From assembly GCA_017464815.1 (NCBI GenBank), contig JAFTYI010000028.1, positions 1 to 43,933 of the forward strand: DNA of 43,933 nt, read 5' to 3'. Both the position numbers and the translations under genes were made by a program. Below are positions 1-10,419 of the stretch, one piece after another. The first letter of the stretch is position 1, and each line of letters opens with the position of its first letter. The stretch is from Bacteroidaceae bacterium. GTDB lineage: Bacteria > Bacteroidota > Bacteroidia > Bacteroidales > Bacteroidaceae. Under the pieces are notes generated by a model. It worked only from the letters and a program-made list of their open reading frames with translations, searched no databases and was not told the origin of the DNA.

Positions 1-98
1 ACCTTACCATGATTCACATAATAATGCTCCAATAATTCATGCAAAAGGGCATTCCGCTCCGAACGGGTCAGATTGATTTGCTTTTTTCTTGCTTTCAT
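1..98 (-). CDS. partial hypothetical protein (N-terminus only)
   Basis: An ATG at 98 on the minus strand opens a reading frame that runs off the left edge, giving about 32 residues. The visible start, MKARKKQINLTRSERN, is basic and followed by a leucine- and histidine-rich helix-like stretch. I do not recognise a family. A 21-bp palindrome lies 4 bases upstream of the start codon, which supports a real, possibly regulated 5' end. It is transcribed in the same direction as guaB but lies beyond the guaB terminator, so it is probably a separate unit. Confidence 0.45.
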   Translation of the reverse strand, partial: MKARKKQINLTRSERNALLHELLEHYYVNHGK

Positions 99-101
99 TA
101 A

Positions 102-122
102 GTTGATTCTTTAAGAGTCAAC
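102..122. promoter_or_regulatory. 21-bp palindrome just upstream of the truncated gene
   Basis: GTTGATTCTT and AAGAGTCAAC flank one central base. They pair except for a T/G position, forming a near-perfect palindrome 4 bases from the start codon at 98. It could be an operator or a 5'-UTR hairpin. No protein partner can be named from the sequence. Confidence 0.35.
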
Positions 123-184
123 CTTTTCTACAAAAAGACAACCTGATACTTATTGATTGAGGTTCAAAGATGGAATAAGAAGAC

Positions 185-222
185 AAACGCGGCCTGCATT
201 TATTCAAGTGCAGGCCGCGTTT
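185..222 (-). terminator. intrinsic terminator of guaB
   Basis: A GC-rich stem of 12 perfect base pairs (187-198 with 209-220, core GCGGCCTGCA), extended by two A-T pairs, closes a 10-base loop. On the minus strand it is followed by a T-rich run and lies 46 bases after the guaB stop codon. The A/T flanks on both sides could let it work in both directions. Confidence 0.8.
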
Positions 223-267
223 CATCTGTTTTCTAATGTTCACTTAAGAACTTTTAAAGATTCACCT

Positions 268-1749
<1,482 letters not shown>

Positions 1750-1776
1750 TTATAATGCTTTAAAATTTATTGCGTG

Positions 1777-1808
1777 CAAATTTACGCATTTTCTTGGATT
1801 TGCACAAA
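1777..1808 (-). promoter_or_regulatory. guaB promoter (Bacteroidota -33/-7)
   Basis: On the minus strand TTTG (1805-1808) is separated by 20 bases from TAAATTTG (1777-1784), matching the known TTTG/TAnnTTTG pattern of the primary sigma factor in Bacteroidota. The -7 element is 30 bases upstream of the guaB ATG. Confidence 0.7.
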
Positions 1809-1821
1809 GAATTTAATGAAA

Positions 1822-1906
1822 TTAGGCACGGATTACACGGATTACACTGGTTTTTTTTATCCCTATTGTTAGATTTATCCGTGTTATCCGCGTAATCTGT
1901 GCCTAA
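1822..1906. repeat. dispersed inverted repeat, copy A (GGCACGGATTACACGG family)
   Basis: An imperfect inverted repeat with arms starting TTAGGCACGGATTACACGG and ending in GTAATCTGTGCCTAA lies between guaB and recQ, 10 bases after the recQ stop codon. Two more copies occur at 28929-29006 and 38995-39069. As RNA it would form a long hairpin at the recQ 3' end and may act as a terminator or stabiliser. Its spread looks like a REP/MITE-type element. Confidence 0.75.
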
Positions 1907-1915
1907 AAAAACATA

Positions 1916-4096
1916 TCAGTTTGCCATCTCGGAGATGAACTTGATGCGCACGAGGCGAATCTCATCCTCGGTGTAGTCGTCGCCCAATTCATCGATGGCC
2001 TCATCGAGGCTGTCGGTGGTAGACTCCTTGAAATAGTCGTAGATGTCATCCAAGTGGTCTTCGTCCATCACTTCGTCGAGGAAATAGTCGATATTCAGTT
2101 TGGTGCCTGAGTAGACGATGGCTTCCACTTCGTCAAGCAGTTCACTGAAGTCGATGCCCTTGGCCACGGCAATGTCGTCGAGAGCCACCTTGCGGTCGAT
2201 ACTCTGGATAATGGAGACCTTCAACTTGGATTTGTTGGCCACGGTGCGTACGCGCAAATCCTCGGGACGCTCAATCTCATTCTCGTCGCAATGGCGCTTG
2301 ATCAACCGGCAGAACTCTTCACCATAGCGCTTGGCCTTGCCGGCTCCCACGCCCGGGATATTCTGAAGTTCTTCCAATGTGACGGGATAGATGGTGGCCA
2401 TCGCTTCGAGCGAGGGGTCTTGGAAGATGACGTATGGGGGAACTTCCAATTGCTTGGAGAGCTTTTTACGAAGGTCTTTCAACATGGAGTAGAGAGCAGG
2501 GTCAACGGCGCATGAGCCTCCGCCACGCAAGGGGGTCTCTTCCTCCTCTTCGTTGAAGTCGTTGTCTTCGGTTATCTTAAAGGATTTGGGAGACTTCAGG
2601 AACTTGCGCCCATCGGCCGTCACCTTCAATAATCCATAATTTTCAACTTCTTTGTTCAGATAGCCGGCAATCAAGGCTTGACGAATGACTGCATTCCAGT
2701 GCTTGTCCTCTTCACCCATGCCCGAGCCGAACACATCCAGCTCGTCGTGCTTCTGAGCAATAACCTCGGTAGTCTCCTTACCGAGCAATACATCTATAAT
2801 ATGATTGGTCTTGAAATTCTCTTTTACGGCCAAGATAGTTTCTATCACGGCACACAATGAATCTTTTGCTTCCACTTGTTTCTTGGGATTTAAACAGTTG
2901 TCACAATTTCCACAATTTGCCTCAGTGTACACTTCGCCAAAATAGTGAAGCAGCAGTTTCCTGCGACACACCGAGGATTCGGCATAAGCCGCTGTCTCTT
3001 GCAAAAGCTGGCGACCTATGTCCTGTTCGGCAACAGGCTTTCCCTCCATGAATTTCTCCAATTTCTGAAGGTCCTTGTTTGAATAGAATGTCAAGCAGAC
3101 ACCCTCTCCACCATCGCGCCCGGCACGTCCGGTCTCCTGATAATACCCCTCCAGACTTTTGGGGATGTCATAATGGATAACGTAACGCACGTCGGGTTTG
3201 TCGATTCCCATACCGAAAGCGATAGTGGCGACAATGACATCAATCTGCTCCATCAGGAAATCGTCCTGAGTGGTGGAACGGGTAGCCGAATCCATACCAG
3301 CATGGTAGGCACGGGCATTGATGTCGTTGGCTTGCAGTATTTCGGCCAACTCCTCCACCTTCTTGCGACTGAGGCAATAGATGATGCCCGACTTGCCGGG
3401 ATTGGCCTTGATGTATTTGATAATTTCCTTGTCGATATTCTTTGTCTTCGGGCGAACTTCGTAATAGAGGTTAGGACGGTTGAAGGAAGACTTGAATTCC
3501 TTGGCATCAACCATGCCCAAATTCTTCTTGATGTCACCACGCACCTTATCAGTCGCCGTTGCGGTAAGGGCAATCAGCGGCGCTTTCCCTATTTCGTTGA
3601 TGATAGGACGGATGCGGCGGTACTCGGGACGGAAGTCGTGTCCCCACTCCGAAATACAGTGCGCCTCGTCCACGGCATAGAAAGAGATTTTGATGGAGCG
3701 CAAGAACTCCACATTCTCTTCCTTTGTCAGCGACTCGGGAGCCACGTACAGGAGTTTGGTCTTTCCACTCAGGATGTCGGACTTTACCATGTCAATGGCC
3801 GCCTTATTGAGCGACGAGTTGATGAAGTGGGCCAAGCCATCCTCTTCACTCATATTACGCACGGCATCCACCTGATTCTTCATCAGAGCAATCAAGGGAG
3901 AGATGACAATGGCCGTTCCCTCCATAAGCAGGGAAGGCAATTGATAGCACAAGGACTTGCCACCACCAGTGGGCATCAGTACAAAGGTGTCGTTTCCATC
4001 AAGCAGATTACGAATGATTGCTTCTTGGTCGCCTTTGAATGTGTCAAATCCGAAATACTTTTTCAGACACTCCGTTAAATTAATCTTTTCAGCCAT
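1916..4096 (-). CDS. recQ: ATP-dependent DNA helicase RecQ
   Basis: A 3'-to-5' superfamily 2 DNA helicase acting in recombination and replication-fork repair. The Walker A motif (PTGGGKS, near residues 42-48) and the DEAH box (VDEAHCISEWGHDFRPEY, near 142-159) are intact. The helicase C-terminal block GRAGRDG follows, then an RQC zinc-binding region with the cysteine pattern C-GNC-DNC, and an HRDC domain (about 535-615) ending near NIPGVGAGKAKRYG. About 110 further residues, rich in acidic amino acids, form a C-terminal extension beyond HRDC. At 726 residues it is longer than the E. coli protein of about 610. It lies downstream of clpX in the same direction. Confidence 0.95.
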   Translation of the reverse strand: MAEKINLTECLKKYFGFDTFKGDQEAIIRNLLDGNDTFVLMPTGGGKSLCYQLPSLLMEGTAIVISPLIALMKNQVDAVRNMSEEDGLAHFINSSLNKAAIDMVKSDILSGKTKLLYVAPESLTKEENVEFLRSIKISFYAVDEAHCISEWGHDFRPEYRRIRPIINEIGKAPLIALTATATDKVRGDIKKNLGMVDAKEFKSSFNRPNLYYEVRPKTKNIDKEIIKYIKANPGKSGIIYCLSRKKVEELAEILQANDINARAYHAGMDSATRSTTQDDFLMEQIDVIVATIAFGMGIDKPDVRYVIHYDIPKSLEGYYQETGRAGRDGGEGVCLTFYSNKDLQKLEKFMEGKPVAEQDIGRQLLQETAAYAESSVCRRKLLLHYFGEVYTEANCGNCDNCLNPKKQVEAKDSLCAVIETILAVKENFKTNHIIDVLLGKETTEVIAQKHDELDVFGSGMGEEDKHWNAVIRQALIAGYLNKEVENYGLLKVTADGRKFLKSPKSFKITEDNDFNEEEEETPLRGGGSCAVDPALYSMLKDLRKKLSKQLEVPPYVIFQDPSLEAMATIYPVTLEELQNIPGVGAGKAKRYGEEFCRLIKRHCDENEIERPEDLRVRTVANKSKLKVSIIQSIDRKVALDDIAVAKGIDFSELLDEVEAIVYSGTKLNIDYFLDEVMDEDHLDDIYDYFKESTTDSLDEAIDELGDDYTEDEIRLVRIKFISEMAN

Positions 4097-4238
4097 ACGA
4101 ATACGGTTTATTGTATTTTTACATAGAAAGCACCCGTGTCGAGTTGCGAGAAAACAAAGCTATAAACAATTTCTCAAACTACCATAGTTTTTCGCCATTT
4201 TTTTTCAAAAAAAGGAAGAAAGCCTTGTTTTTGCCCTG

Positions 4239-5477
4239 TCACACGCTTTGCAAACGCGACAAATTGGCCTTGCCGAGTTGCATTTTCGCATAGTCGAGCG
4301 TCACCTCATATTCCTTCGTGTTGGCGTCGGAGGGCAGCTCGAACATGACGTCCATCATGATGGTCTCTACAATCGAGCGCAAGCCACGCGCACCCAACTT
4401 GTACTCCACCGCCTTGTCCACGATGAACTCAAACACTTCGGGTTGGAAGGTGAGTGTCACCTTATCCATCTCGAAGAGTTTCACATACTGTTTGATGATG
4501 GAGTTCTTCGGCTCGGTGAGGATGCTGCGAAGCGCGTCTCTATCCAGCGGATTGAGGTAAGTGAGCACCGGCAGACGACCGATGATTTCAGGAATCAGGC
4601 CGAAGGACTTCAGGTCTTGCGGCGCGATGTACTGCATCATGTTGTTCTTGTCGATTTGCAACGTATTGCTCACGGCGTTGTAACCCACCACGTGGGTGTT
4701 CAGGCGCTGGGCAATCTTCTTTTCGATGCCGTCGAACGCACCTCCACAGATGAAGAGGATGTTTTTCGTGTTGACGGGTATCATCTTCTGGTCGGGATGC
4801 TTGCGTCCGCCTTGAGGGGGGACATTCACCACCGAGCCTTCGAGCAACTTGAGCAATCCCTGTTGCACACCTTCGCCACTCACGTCGCGGGTGATGGAGG
4901 GGTTGTCGCTCTTGCGGGCAATCTTGTCAATTTCGTCGATGAAGACGATTCCCTTCTCGGCCTCGGCCACATTATAGTCGGCCACCTGAAGCAGACGGGT
5001 GAGGATGCTCTCGATGTCCTCGCCCACATAGCCGGCTTCGGTGAGCACCGTAGCATCCACGATGGTAAAGGGCACATCCAGCAACTTGGCTATGGTGCGT
5101 GCCAACAGGGTTTTTCCCGTGCCGGTGCTTCCCACCATGATGATGTTTGACTTCTCAATCTCCACTTCATCGGCACTTTCGGCTTGCATCAAGCGCTTGT
5201 AGTGATTGTACACCGAAACGGAGAGGAAACGCTTGGCATCATCCTGCCCGATGACATACTGGTCGAGGAAGTCCTTTATCTCCTTTGGCTTGGGAAGTTT
5301 TTTTCCCTTACTTGAAAGATTTTTTTTCCCTGTACTCTGCAAAAATTCCCTGGACATCTCTACGGCTTGCTCGGCACATTCATTGCAGATGAATCCGTCC
5401 ATACCGCTGATGAGAAGTGCCACCTCTCCATCCGTGCGGCCACAAAAACTGCATTTTCTTTTTACCTTTCCTGCCAT
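4239..5477 (-). CDS. clpX: ATP-dependent Clp protease ATP-binding subunit ClpX
   Basis: The AAA+ unfoldase that recognises substrates and feeds them to ClpP. The N-terminal zinc-binding domain has cysteines at 9, 12, 31 and 34. The Walker A motif GSTGTGKT is at 116-123, the pore loop AGYVGED follows, and Walker [11 protein letters not shown] is near 178-187. The GGRKHPDQ segment lies near the ClpP-contacting region. At 412 residues the length is normal. It starts 3 bases after clpP ends, so the two are almost certainly co-transcribed and made in matched amounts. Identification is secure. Confidence 0.97.
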   Translation of the reverse strand: MAGKVKRKCSFCGRTDGEVALLISGMDGFICNECAEQAVEMSREFLQSTGKKNLSSKGKKLPKPKEIKDFLDQYVIGQDDAKRFLSVSVYNHYKRLMQAESADEVEIEKSNIIMVGSTGTGKTLLARTIAKLLDVPFTIVDATVLTEAGYVGEDIESILTRLLQVADYNVAEAEKGIVFIDEIDKIARKSDNPSITRDVSGEGVQQGLLKLLEGSVVNVPPQGGRKHPDQKMIPVNTKNILFICGGAFDGIEKKIAQRLNTHVVGYNAVSNTLQIDKNNMMQYIAPQDLKSFGLIPEIIGRLPVLTYLNPLDRDALRSILTEPKNSIIKQYVKLFEMDKVTLTFQPEVFEFIVDKAVEYKLGARGLRSIVETIMMDVMFELPSDANTKEYEVTLDYAKMQLGKANLSRLQSV

Positions 5478-5480
5478 ACG

Positions 5481-6149
5481 TTATTTCTTACGCGACAACA
5501 CTTCATCAATCATCCCATACTCCTTTGCCTCCACGGCGGTCATCCAATAGTCGCGGTCAGAGTCGGCCCACACCTTGTCAAAGTCGGTGTGAGAATGTTC
5601 GGCGATGATGGTGTAGAGTTCCTTCTTCAACTTCTGGATTTCGCGAGCCGTAATCTCGATGTCAGAAGCCTGTCCCTGTGCACCGCCCATCGGCTGGTGA
5701 ATCATCACACGCGAATGGGGAAGTGCCGAGCGCTTGCCCTCTGCACCGGCCACCAACAGGACGGCTGCCATCGAAGCGGCCATCCCCGTACAGATGGTGG
5801 CCACATCGCTGTTGATAAACTGCATGGTGTCGTAGATTCCCAATCCGGCCGACACGGAGCCACCGGGAGAGTTGATGTAAATGGAGATGTCCTTACCCGG
5901 ATCCACTGAATCGAGGTAGAGCAACTGGGCTTGCAATGTGTTGGCCGTGTAGTCATCAACCTGTGTGCCGAGGAAGATGATGCGATCCATCATCAAGCGG
6001 GAGAAGACATCGAGCTGAGTCACGTTCAACTGGCGCTCCTCCAAAATATAGGGATTCAAATAACCGGCTTGCGAACGAATCACGTCGTCAAAGACCATAC
6101 TGTTCATTCCCAAGTGTTTAGTGGCATACTTTCTAAAATCGTCCATCAT
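5481..6149 (-). CDS. clpP: ATP-dependent Clp protease proteolytic subunit ClpP
   Basis: Serine peptidase of the Clp complex in the cytoplasm. Counting from the ATG at 6149, the catalytic serine lies in GMAASMAA at about residue 126, the histidine in RVMIHQP at about 151 and the aspartate in SDRDYW at about 200. The spacing matches E. coli ClpP. The frame is open further up to a TTG at 6161, but two adjacent ATGs (6149 and 6146) fit the family start MMDDFRKYA better. It sits between tig and clpX, the classic trigger factor-ClpP-ClpX order. A -7 like CAAAAATA (6235-6242, read on the minus strand as TATTTTTG) lies upstream, without a clear -33. Confidence 0.96.
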   Translation of the reverse strand: MMDDFRKYATKHLGMNSMVFDDVIRSQAGYLNPYILEERQLNVTQLDVFSRLMMDRIIFLGTQVDDYTANTLQAQLLYLDSVDPGKDISIYINSPGGSVSAGLGIYDTMQFINSDVATICTGMAASMAAVLLVAGAEGKRSALPHSRVMIHQPMGGAQGQASDIEITAREIQKLKKELYTIIAEHSHTDFDKVWADSDRDYWMTAVEAKEYGMIDEVLSRKK

Positions 6150-6309
6150 AAAATCTGTCAATTACTTGATTAAACTTCTATTCCTTTTTCTATAGAGAAA
6201 AGAGAGGCCTCCGGCATCTCGTATTTCCGACAAGCAAAAATACAAAAAAAATACGCCCGAGACCTCCCTTTTAGGAAGTTTTAGCAAAAAAAGTGCGTCC
6301 TTGCTGTTT

Positions 6310-7659
6310 TTATTGGAACATTTTGTTGAATTCGTCCAAAGAAATGCTCTTTTCGTCCAACGTGATTTGTCCCTTCAACGCTACGGCCAACTTGGCTTCG
6401 ATAGCGCGGTTTACGAGGCCATCAACAGTCTCTTTCTTCTTCAGCATCTCCTTAGAGTAGTTTTCCAACATCTCCTCGGGCACATTCATCATGCCATACT
6501 GGGCAAACTGGGCACGAGTAGCCTCCTTGGCCATGTTCATCACATCTTCATTCTCAATCTTGATGCCATTCTTGCTCACCAACTCTTCCTTGATGAGGTG
6601 CCAAGTGAGTTCTTCGATGCTCTTGTCGTAGTTCTCGTTCACAAACTCTTCGCCCTTCTCCTCGTTGTTCATCTGCATGATGCGCTTGAGCAGTGCGTCG
6701 GGGAACTCCAACTTGCCTATCTTATTAGTAAGGTACTCGCGTACATCTATTAAGAACTTATAGTCGCTATCGGGAGCAAACTGTGCCTGCAGGCTCTCCT
6801 TCACCTTGGCGCGGAATTCCTCTTCGCTCTTCACCACGCCTTCGCCATACACCTGGTCGAAGATTTCCTGAGAAAGCTCAGCAGCTACGAAACGAGTGAT
6901 TTCCTCTACCTGGAAGCTGAAGTTTCCGGCGTGAGCGGCAACCTCCTCCTTCTGAATCTTCAGCAAAGAGGCCAACTCCACTTCGCTACCGTCATAAGCG
7001 GCATTGGGATTGAACACGAGCACGTCGTTCACCTTGGCGTTGGCAAATACGGCCTTCTGCTCGTCGTTCTTCATGTACGAGGGCATCATCACGGCACCCT
7101 CTACCTGAATGCCACCTTCCTTGGTGCTTCCGTTCTCGTCGAGCTCAGCCAAAAGGCCCTTCAACATGTCGTTGTCCTGATAAGCGTCAACCTTCTCATA
7201 CTTGCCGGCACGCTGGGTGTACATACCAATCTGGCGCTCTACGATTTCGTCGTTCACGTCGATGTTGTAGTAAGCCACCTTGTCGTCCTTGCCGAGGTTC
7301 AGTTCAAACTCGGGAGCCAAAGCAATGTCGAACACAAATTCGATATCGTCCTGAGCGGCAATGTCGATAGCCTGTCCCTCTACGGGCAGAGGCTCGCCCA
7401 ACATGTTCACCTTGTTCTCTCTCAGGTACTCATAAACCTTCTCCTGCAGGAGCTTGTTCACCTCTTCAGCCTTTACGGCAGTTCCGTATTGCTTCTTGAT
7501 GATTCCCATGGGAACCATACCCGGACGGAAACCAGGCATATTGGCCTTCTGACGGAAGGCCTTCAATGATTTTTCTACTTTTTCCTGATAGTCAGCTTTC
7601 TCAAGCTTCACGGTGAGTTTCGCGCTCACCTTGTCAATGTTTTGCAATGAAATGTCCAT
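6310..7659 (-). CDS. tig: trigger factor (ribosome-associated chaperone)
   Basis: Binds the ribosome exit tunnel and shields nascent chains. The 449-residue protein begins MDISLQNIDKVSAKLTV and carries the ribosome-binding signature as MPGFRPGMVPMGIIKKQYG, close to the GFRxGxxP motif of the family. The middle peptidyl-prolyl isomerase domain is divergent, as is usual in Bacteroidota, and the C-terminal half is helical. An in-frame TTG at 7668 would add three residues, but the ATG at 7659 is the better start. It is followed by clpP and clpX on the same strand. A TTTG-N19-TAATTTTG promoter lies upstream. Confidence 0.94.
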   Translation of the reverse strand: MDISLQNIDKVSAKLTVKLEKADYQEKVEKSLKAFRQKANMPGFRPGMVPMGIIKKQYGTAVKAEEVNKLLQEKVYEYLRENKVNMLGEPLPVEGQAIDIAAQDDIEFVFDIALAPEFELNLGKDDKVAYYNIDVNDEIVERQIGMYTQRAGKYEKVDAYQDNDMLKGLLAELDENGSTKEGGIQVEGAVMMPSYMKNDEQKAVFANAKVNDVLVFNPNAAYDGSEVELASLLKIQKEEVAAHAGNFSFQVEEITRFVAAELSQEIFDQVYGEGVVKSEEEFRAKVKESLQAQFAPDSDYKFLIDVREYLTNKIGKLEFPDALLKRIMQMNNEEKGEEFVNENYDKSIEELTWHLIKEELVSKNGIKIENEDVMNMAKEATRAQFAQYGMMNVPEEMLENYSKEMLKKKETVDGLVNRAIEAKLAVALKGQITLDEKSISLDEFNKMFQ

Positions 7660-7756
7660 TTCTGACAATTTTATTTTTTAATGAATTACTAATATTCTCT
7701 CTATTTTTCTATCCGGCAGGAAGACACAAATGTGCTTTGCCTTGAATTTGAGGGTG

Positions 7757-7787
7757 CAAAATTAGTGTTAATCTTTCAAATAACAAA
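7757..7787 (-). promoter_or_regulatory. tig promoter (Bacteroidota -33/-7)
   Basis: On the minus strand TTTG (7784-7787) and TAATTTTG (7757-7764) are separated by 19 bases. This matches the Bacteroidota housekeeping pattern and leaves a leader of about 90 bases before the tig ATG. Confidence 0.6.
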
Positions 7788-7849
7788 TTCAAGAAGCAAA
7801 AAAAGCCTTAAAACCGTTGCTTTTATCTGCTTATGTGGCACGAAAGTGC

Positions 7850-8674
7850 TCATCTGCCTTCCAATTGAAAATCTTTTCGGCGCAAAACGAAGCTGTTGCT
7901 AAGATACTTTGCACGCACGATGGGATTCTCGGCCAACTCCTCGGGCGAACCCTGGAAGAGGATTTTTCCCTCGAAGAGCATGTAGGCGCGGTCGGTGATG
8001 CTGAGCGTCTCGCCCACATTGTGGTCGGTAATCAGGATGCCGATATTCTTGTCCTTCAGCTTCCACACGATATGCTGGATGTCCTCCACGGCAATGGGGT
8101 CAACGCCGGCAAACGGTTCGTCCAGCATGATAAACTTGGGATTGATGGCCAGGCAACGGGCAATCTCCGTGCGTCGACGCTCGCCACCCGACAACTGGTC
8201 ACCTAGGTTCTTGCGCACCTTCTGCAGGCGGAACTCGGCTATCAGGCTTTCCAACTTCTCCTTCTGATACTCCTTCGTCGTCGGAGTCATCTCCAACACA
8301 CTGGCAATGTTGTCCTCCACACTCATCTTGCGGAAGACCGAAGCCTCCTGTGCCAGATAAGCAATACCGTTTTGCGCACGCTTGTACACGGGGTACTTCG
8401 TTATCTCCAGGTCGTTCAGATAGATGTGTCCCTCGTTGGGCACTACCAAACCGGTGGTCATGTAGAACGAAGTGGTCTTTCCTGCACCATTAGGCCCCAG
8501 CAGACCCACAATCTCGCCCTGCTTCACATTGAACGAAGCCTGATTCACCACCGTACGCTTGCCATATCGCTTCACCAGCCCTTCCGAACGGAGCACCATC
8601 CGGTCGTCCGACCACGTAGGAACCTCCTGAGAAACGGTGTTCACATTTTCCTCTGCACTGTTCATTTCCGTCAT
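7850..8674 (-). CDS. lptB: LPS export ABC transporter ATP-binding protein
   Basis: The ATPase that drives LptFG extraction of lipopolysaccharide from the inner membrane. It has Walker A GPNGAGKTT, Q-loop QEASVF, the LptB-type signature LSGGERRRTEIARCLA, Walker B FIMLDEPFAGVDP and the switch histidine in TDHNV. The frame extends to a TTG at 8695, but a TAnnTTTG -7 element covers that codon, so I use the ATG at 8674. This leaves about 25 residues before MVLRSEGLVKRYGKRTVV, the usual LptB start, so the protein has either an acidic N-terminal extension or a later start at 8599. No lptF/lptG gene is nearby. It diverges from mlaE. Confidence 0.9.
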   Translation of the reverse strand: MTEMNSAEENVNTVSQEVPTWSDDRMVLRSEGLVKRYGKRTVVNQASFNVKQGEIVGLLGPNGAGKTTSFYMTTGLVVPNEGHIYLNDLEITKYPVYKRAQNGIAYLAQEASVFRKMSVEDNIASVLEMTPTTKEYQKEKLESLIAEFRLQKVRKNLGDQLSGGERRRTEIARCLAINPKFIMLDEPFAGVDPIAVEDIQHIVWKLKDKNIGILITDHNVGETLSITDRAYMLFEGKILFQGSPEELAENPIVRAKYLSNSFVLRRKDFQLEGR

Positions 8675-8692
8675 ATATTCAGATTTTGGGTA

Positions 8693-8785
8693 CAAAAGTA
8701 CGAAAAAATCTCATTAAAAAAGGTTATTAAAGGAATAATCTACTTAAAGAATGCATCATTTTTTGGCCGAAAAGAGTTACCTTTG
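8693..8785. promoter_or_regulatory. divergent lptB / mlaE promoter region
   Basis: TACTTTTG on the minus strand (8693-8700) and TACCTTTG on the plus strand (8778-8785) are good -7 elements for lptB and mlaE. I could not find a well-spaced TTTG -33 for either, so both calls rest on the -7 element and its position. Confidence 0.45.
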
Positions 8786-8807
8786 CAGAAATTAACAAAC
8801 TAAAGAC

Positions 8808-9557
8808 ATGTTTCTGACCAAACCACTTCACACTTTTGGAAACTATCTGATGCTGATGGGCAAGGTTTTTGCCCGCCCCGAACGCATGAGAAGTTTCTTC
8901 AAACAATACTTCAAGGAGATGTCGCAATTGGGCGTCGACTCCATCGGCATTGTCCTGCTCATCTCGTTCTTCATCGGAGCCGTCATCTGCATCCAGATCA
9001 AGCTGAACATCCAAAGTCCCTGGATGCCCCGCTTCGTCACCGGCTACACCACCCGTGAAATCATGTTGCTCGAGTTCTCCTCGGCCATCATGTGTCTCAT
9101 CCTTGCCGGAAAGGTGGGAAGCAACATCGCTTCCGAGTTGGGCACCATGCGGGTGACCCAGCAGATTGATGCGCTCGAGATTATGGGCGTCAACTCGGCC
9201 AACTTCCTCATCTTGCCCAAGATTGCCGGCCTCGTCACCATGATTCCCTTCCTCGTCACCTTCAGCATCGGAGCGGGCATCATCGGTGCCTACGCCACGG
9301 GATGGTTTGCCGATGTCATCAATCCCGAAGACCTCACCTACGGCCTCCAGTACGAGTTCACCGAGTGGTTCGTGTGGTACGGCATCATCAAGAGTTTCTT
9401 CTTTGCCTTCATCATCGCCAGCGTCTCCTCCTTCTACGGCTACACCGTCGAGGGCGGCTCCATCGAAGTGGGCAAAGCCAGCACCGATGCCGTGGTGCAC
9501 AGCAGCATTCTTATTCTTTTCTCTGACCTCATCCTCACCCATCTGCTCTCCATATGA
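8808..9557 (+). CDS. mlaE: MlaE-family lipid ABC transporter permease
   Basis: Inner-membrane permease of an MCE-type phospholipid transporter that maintains outer-membrane lipid asymmetry. The 249-residue protein has about five hydrophobic segments and the family blocks GxVICIQIKLNIQS and GSNIASELGTMRVTQQIDALEIMGVNS, the latter being the coupling helix that contacts the ATPase. It overlaps mlaF by 4 bases (ATGA), so the two are translationally coupled. No MlaD/MCE gene follows; in this window the system is represented only by its membrane and ATPase parts. Confidence 0.92.
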   Translation: MFLTKPLHTFGNYLMLMGKVFARPERMRSFFKQYFKEMSQLGVDSIGIVLLISFFIGAVICIQIKLNIQSPWMPRFVTGYTTREIMLLEFSSAIMCLILAGKVGSNIASELGTMRVTQQIDALEIMGVNSANFLILPKIAGLVTMIPFLVTFSIGAGIIGAYATGWFADVINPEDLTYGLQYEFTEWFVWYGIIKSFFFAFIIASVSSFYGYTVEGGSIEVGKASTDAVVHSSILILFSDLILTHLLSI

Positions 9558-10324
9558 TACAAGTAAACAACCTCTGCAAATCATTCGAAGACCGCCAAGT
9601 GCTGAAGGACATCAGCACCACCTTTGAAAACGGAAAAACCAACCTCATCATCGGACAGAGCGGAAGCGGAAAGACGGTGCTGATGAAGTGCATCGTAGGC
9701 TTGCTCACTCCCGAATCGGGAGCCATCCTCTATGACGACCGCGACTTTGTGGGCATGAAGAAGAAGGAAAAGAAACTCCTGCGCCGCGAGATGGGCATGA
9801 TTTTCCAAAGTGCCGCCCTTTTTGACTCCATGAGCGTATTGGAAAACGTCATGTTTCCCCTCGACATGTTCTCCAACGACACCTACCGCGACCGTGTGCG
9901 TCGCGCCCAATTCTGCCTCGACCGTGTGAACCTCATCGACGCACAAGAGAAATACCCCGGCGAAATCAGTGGCGGTATGCAGAAGCGCGTAGCTATAGCA
10001 CGAGCCATCGCACTCAACCCCAAGTACCTCTTCTGCGACGAGCCGAACAGCGGACTCGACCCCAAGACGTCGCTCGTCATCGACGACCTCATCCACAGCA
10101 TCACCGAGGAGTACAACATGACCACCATCATCAACACCCACGACATGAACTCCGTCATGGGCATCGGCGACAAAATCTCCTTCATCTTCGAAGGCCACAA
10201 GGAGTGGGAAGGCACCAAGGACGAAGTCTTCACCTCCACCAACGAACGGCTCAACAACTTCATCTTCGCCAGCGACCTGCTCCGCAAGGTAAAGGAGGTG
10301 GAAGTAAGTAACATCGAGGGGTAA
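9554..10324 (+). CDS. mlaF: MlaF-type lipid ABC transporter ATPase
   Basis: ATPase partner of MlaE. It has Walker A GQSGSGKT, the signature ISGGMQKRVAIARAIA, Walker B YLFCDEPNSGLDP and the switch histidine in INTHDMNSV. The insertion around the Q-loop (MIFQSAALFDSMSVLENVMFPL) is typical of MlaF rather than of drug exporters. At 256 residues it has normal length. It begins inside the last codons of mlaE and converges with the helix-hairpin-helix gene, with a 95-base gap holding an 18-bp direct repeat and no clear intrinsic terminator. Confidence 0.92.
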   Translation: MIQVNNLCKSFEDRQVLKDISTTFENGKTNLIIGQSGSGKTVLMKCIVGLLTPESGAILYDDRDFVGMKKKEKKLLRREMGMIFQSAALFDSMSVLENVMFPLDMFSNDTYRDRVRRAQFCLDRVNLIDAQEKYPGEISGGMQKRVAIARAIALNPKYLFCDEPNSGLDPKTSLVIDDLIHSITEEYNMTTIINTHDMNSVMGIGDKISFIFEGHKEWEGTKDEVFTSTNERLNNFIFASDLLRKVKEVEVSNIEG

Positions 10325-10370
10325 AAACAGAGATTACAGATTAGCCATCTTTGGTGATTAAGAACACTCA

Positions 10371-10411
10371 TCTTCCAAGCAAAAGAATCGCATTCTTCCA
10401 AGCAAAAGAAT
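10371..10411. repeat. two 18-bp direct repeats
   Basis: TCTTCCAAGCAAAAGAAT occurs identically at 10371-10388 and 10394-10411, a period of 23. It lies between the convergent mlaF and helix-hairpin-helix genes. No function is evident; replication slippage is the simplest origin. Confidence 0.7.
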
Positions 10412-10419
10412 ACTATTTT

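Noticed and set aside
8727-9584. A 285-codon open frame on the minus strand opposite mlaE
   Set aside because: It lies fully antisense to a clear permease gene, is very rich in Asp, Glu, Gly and His from reading C-ending codons backwards, and resembles no family.
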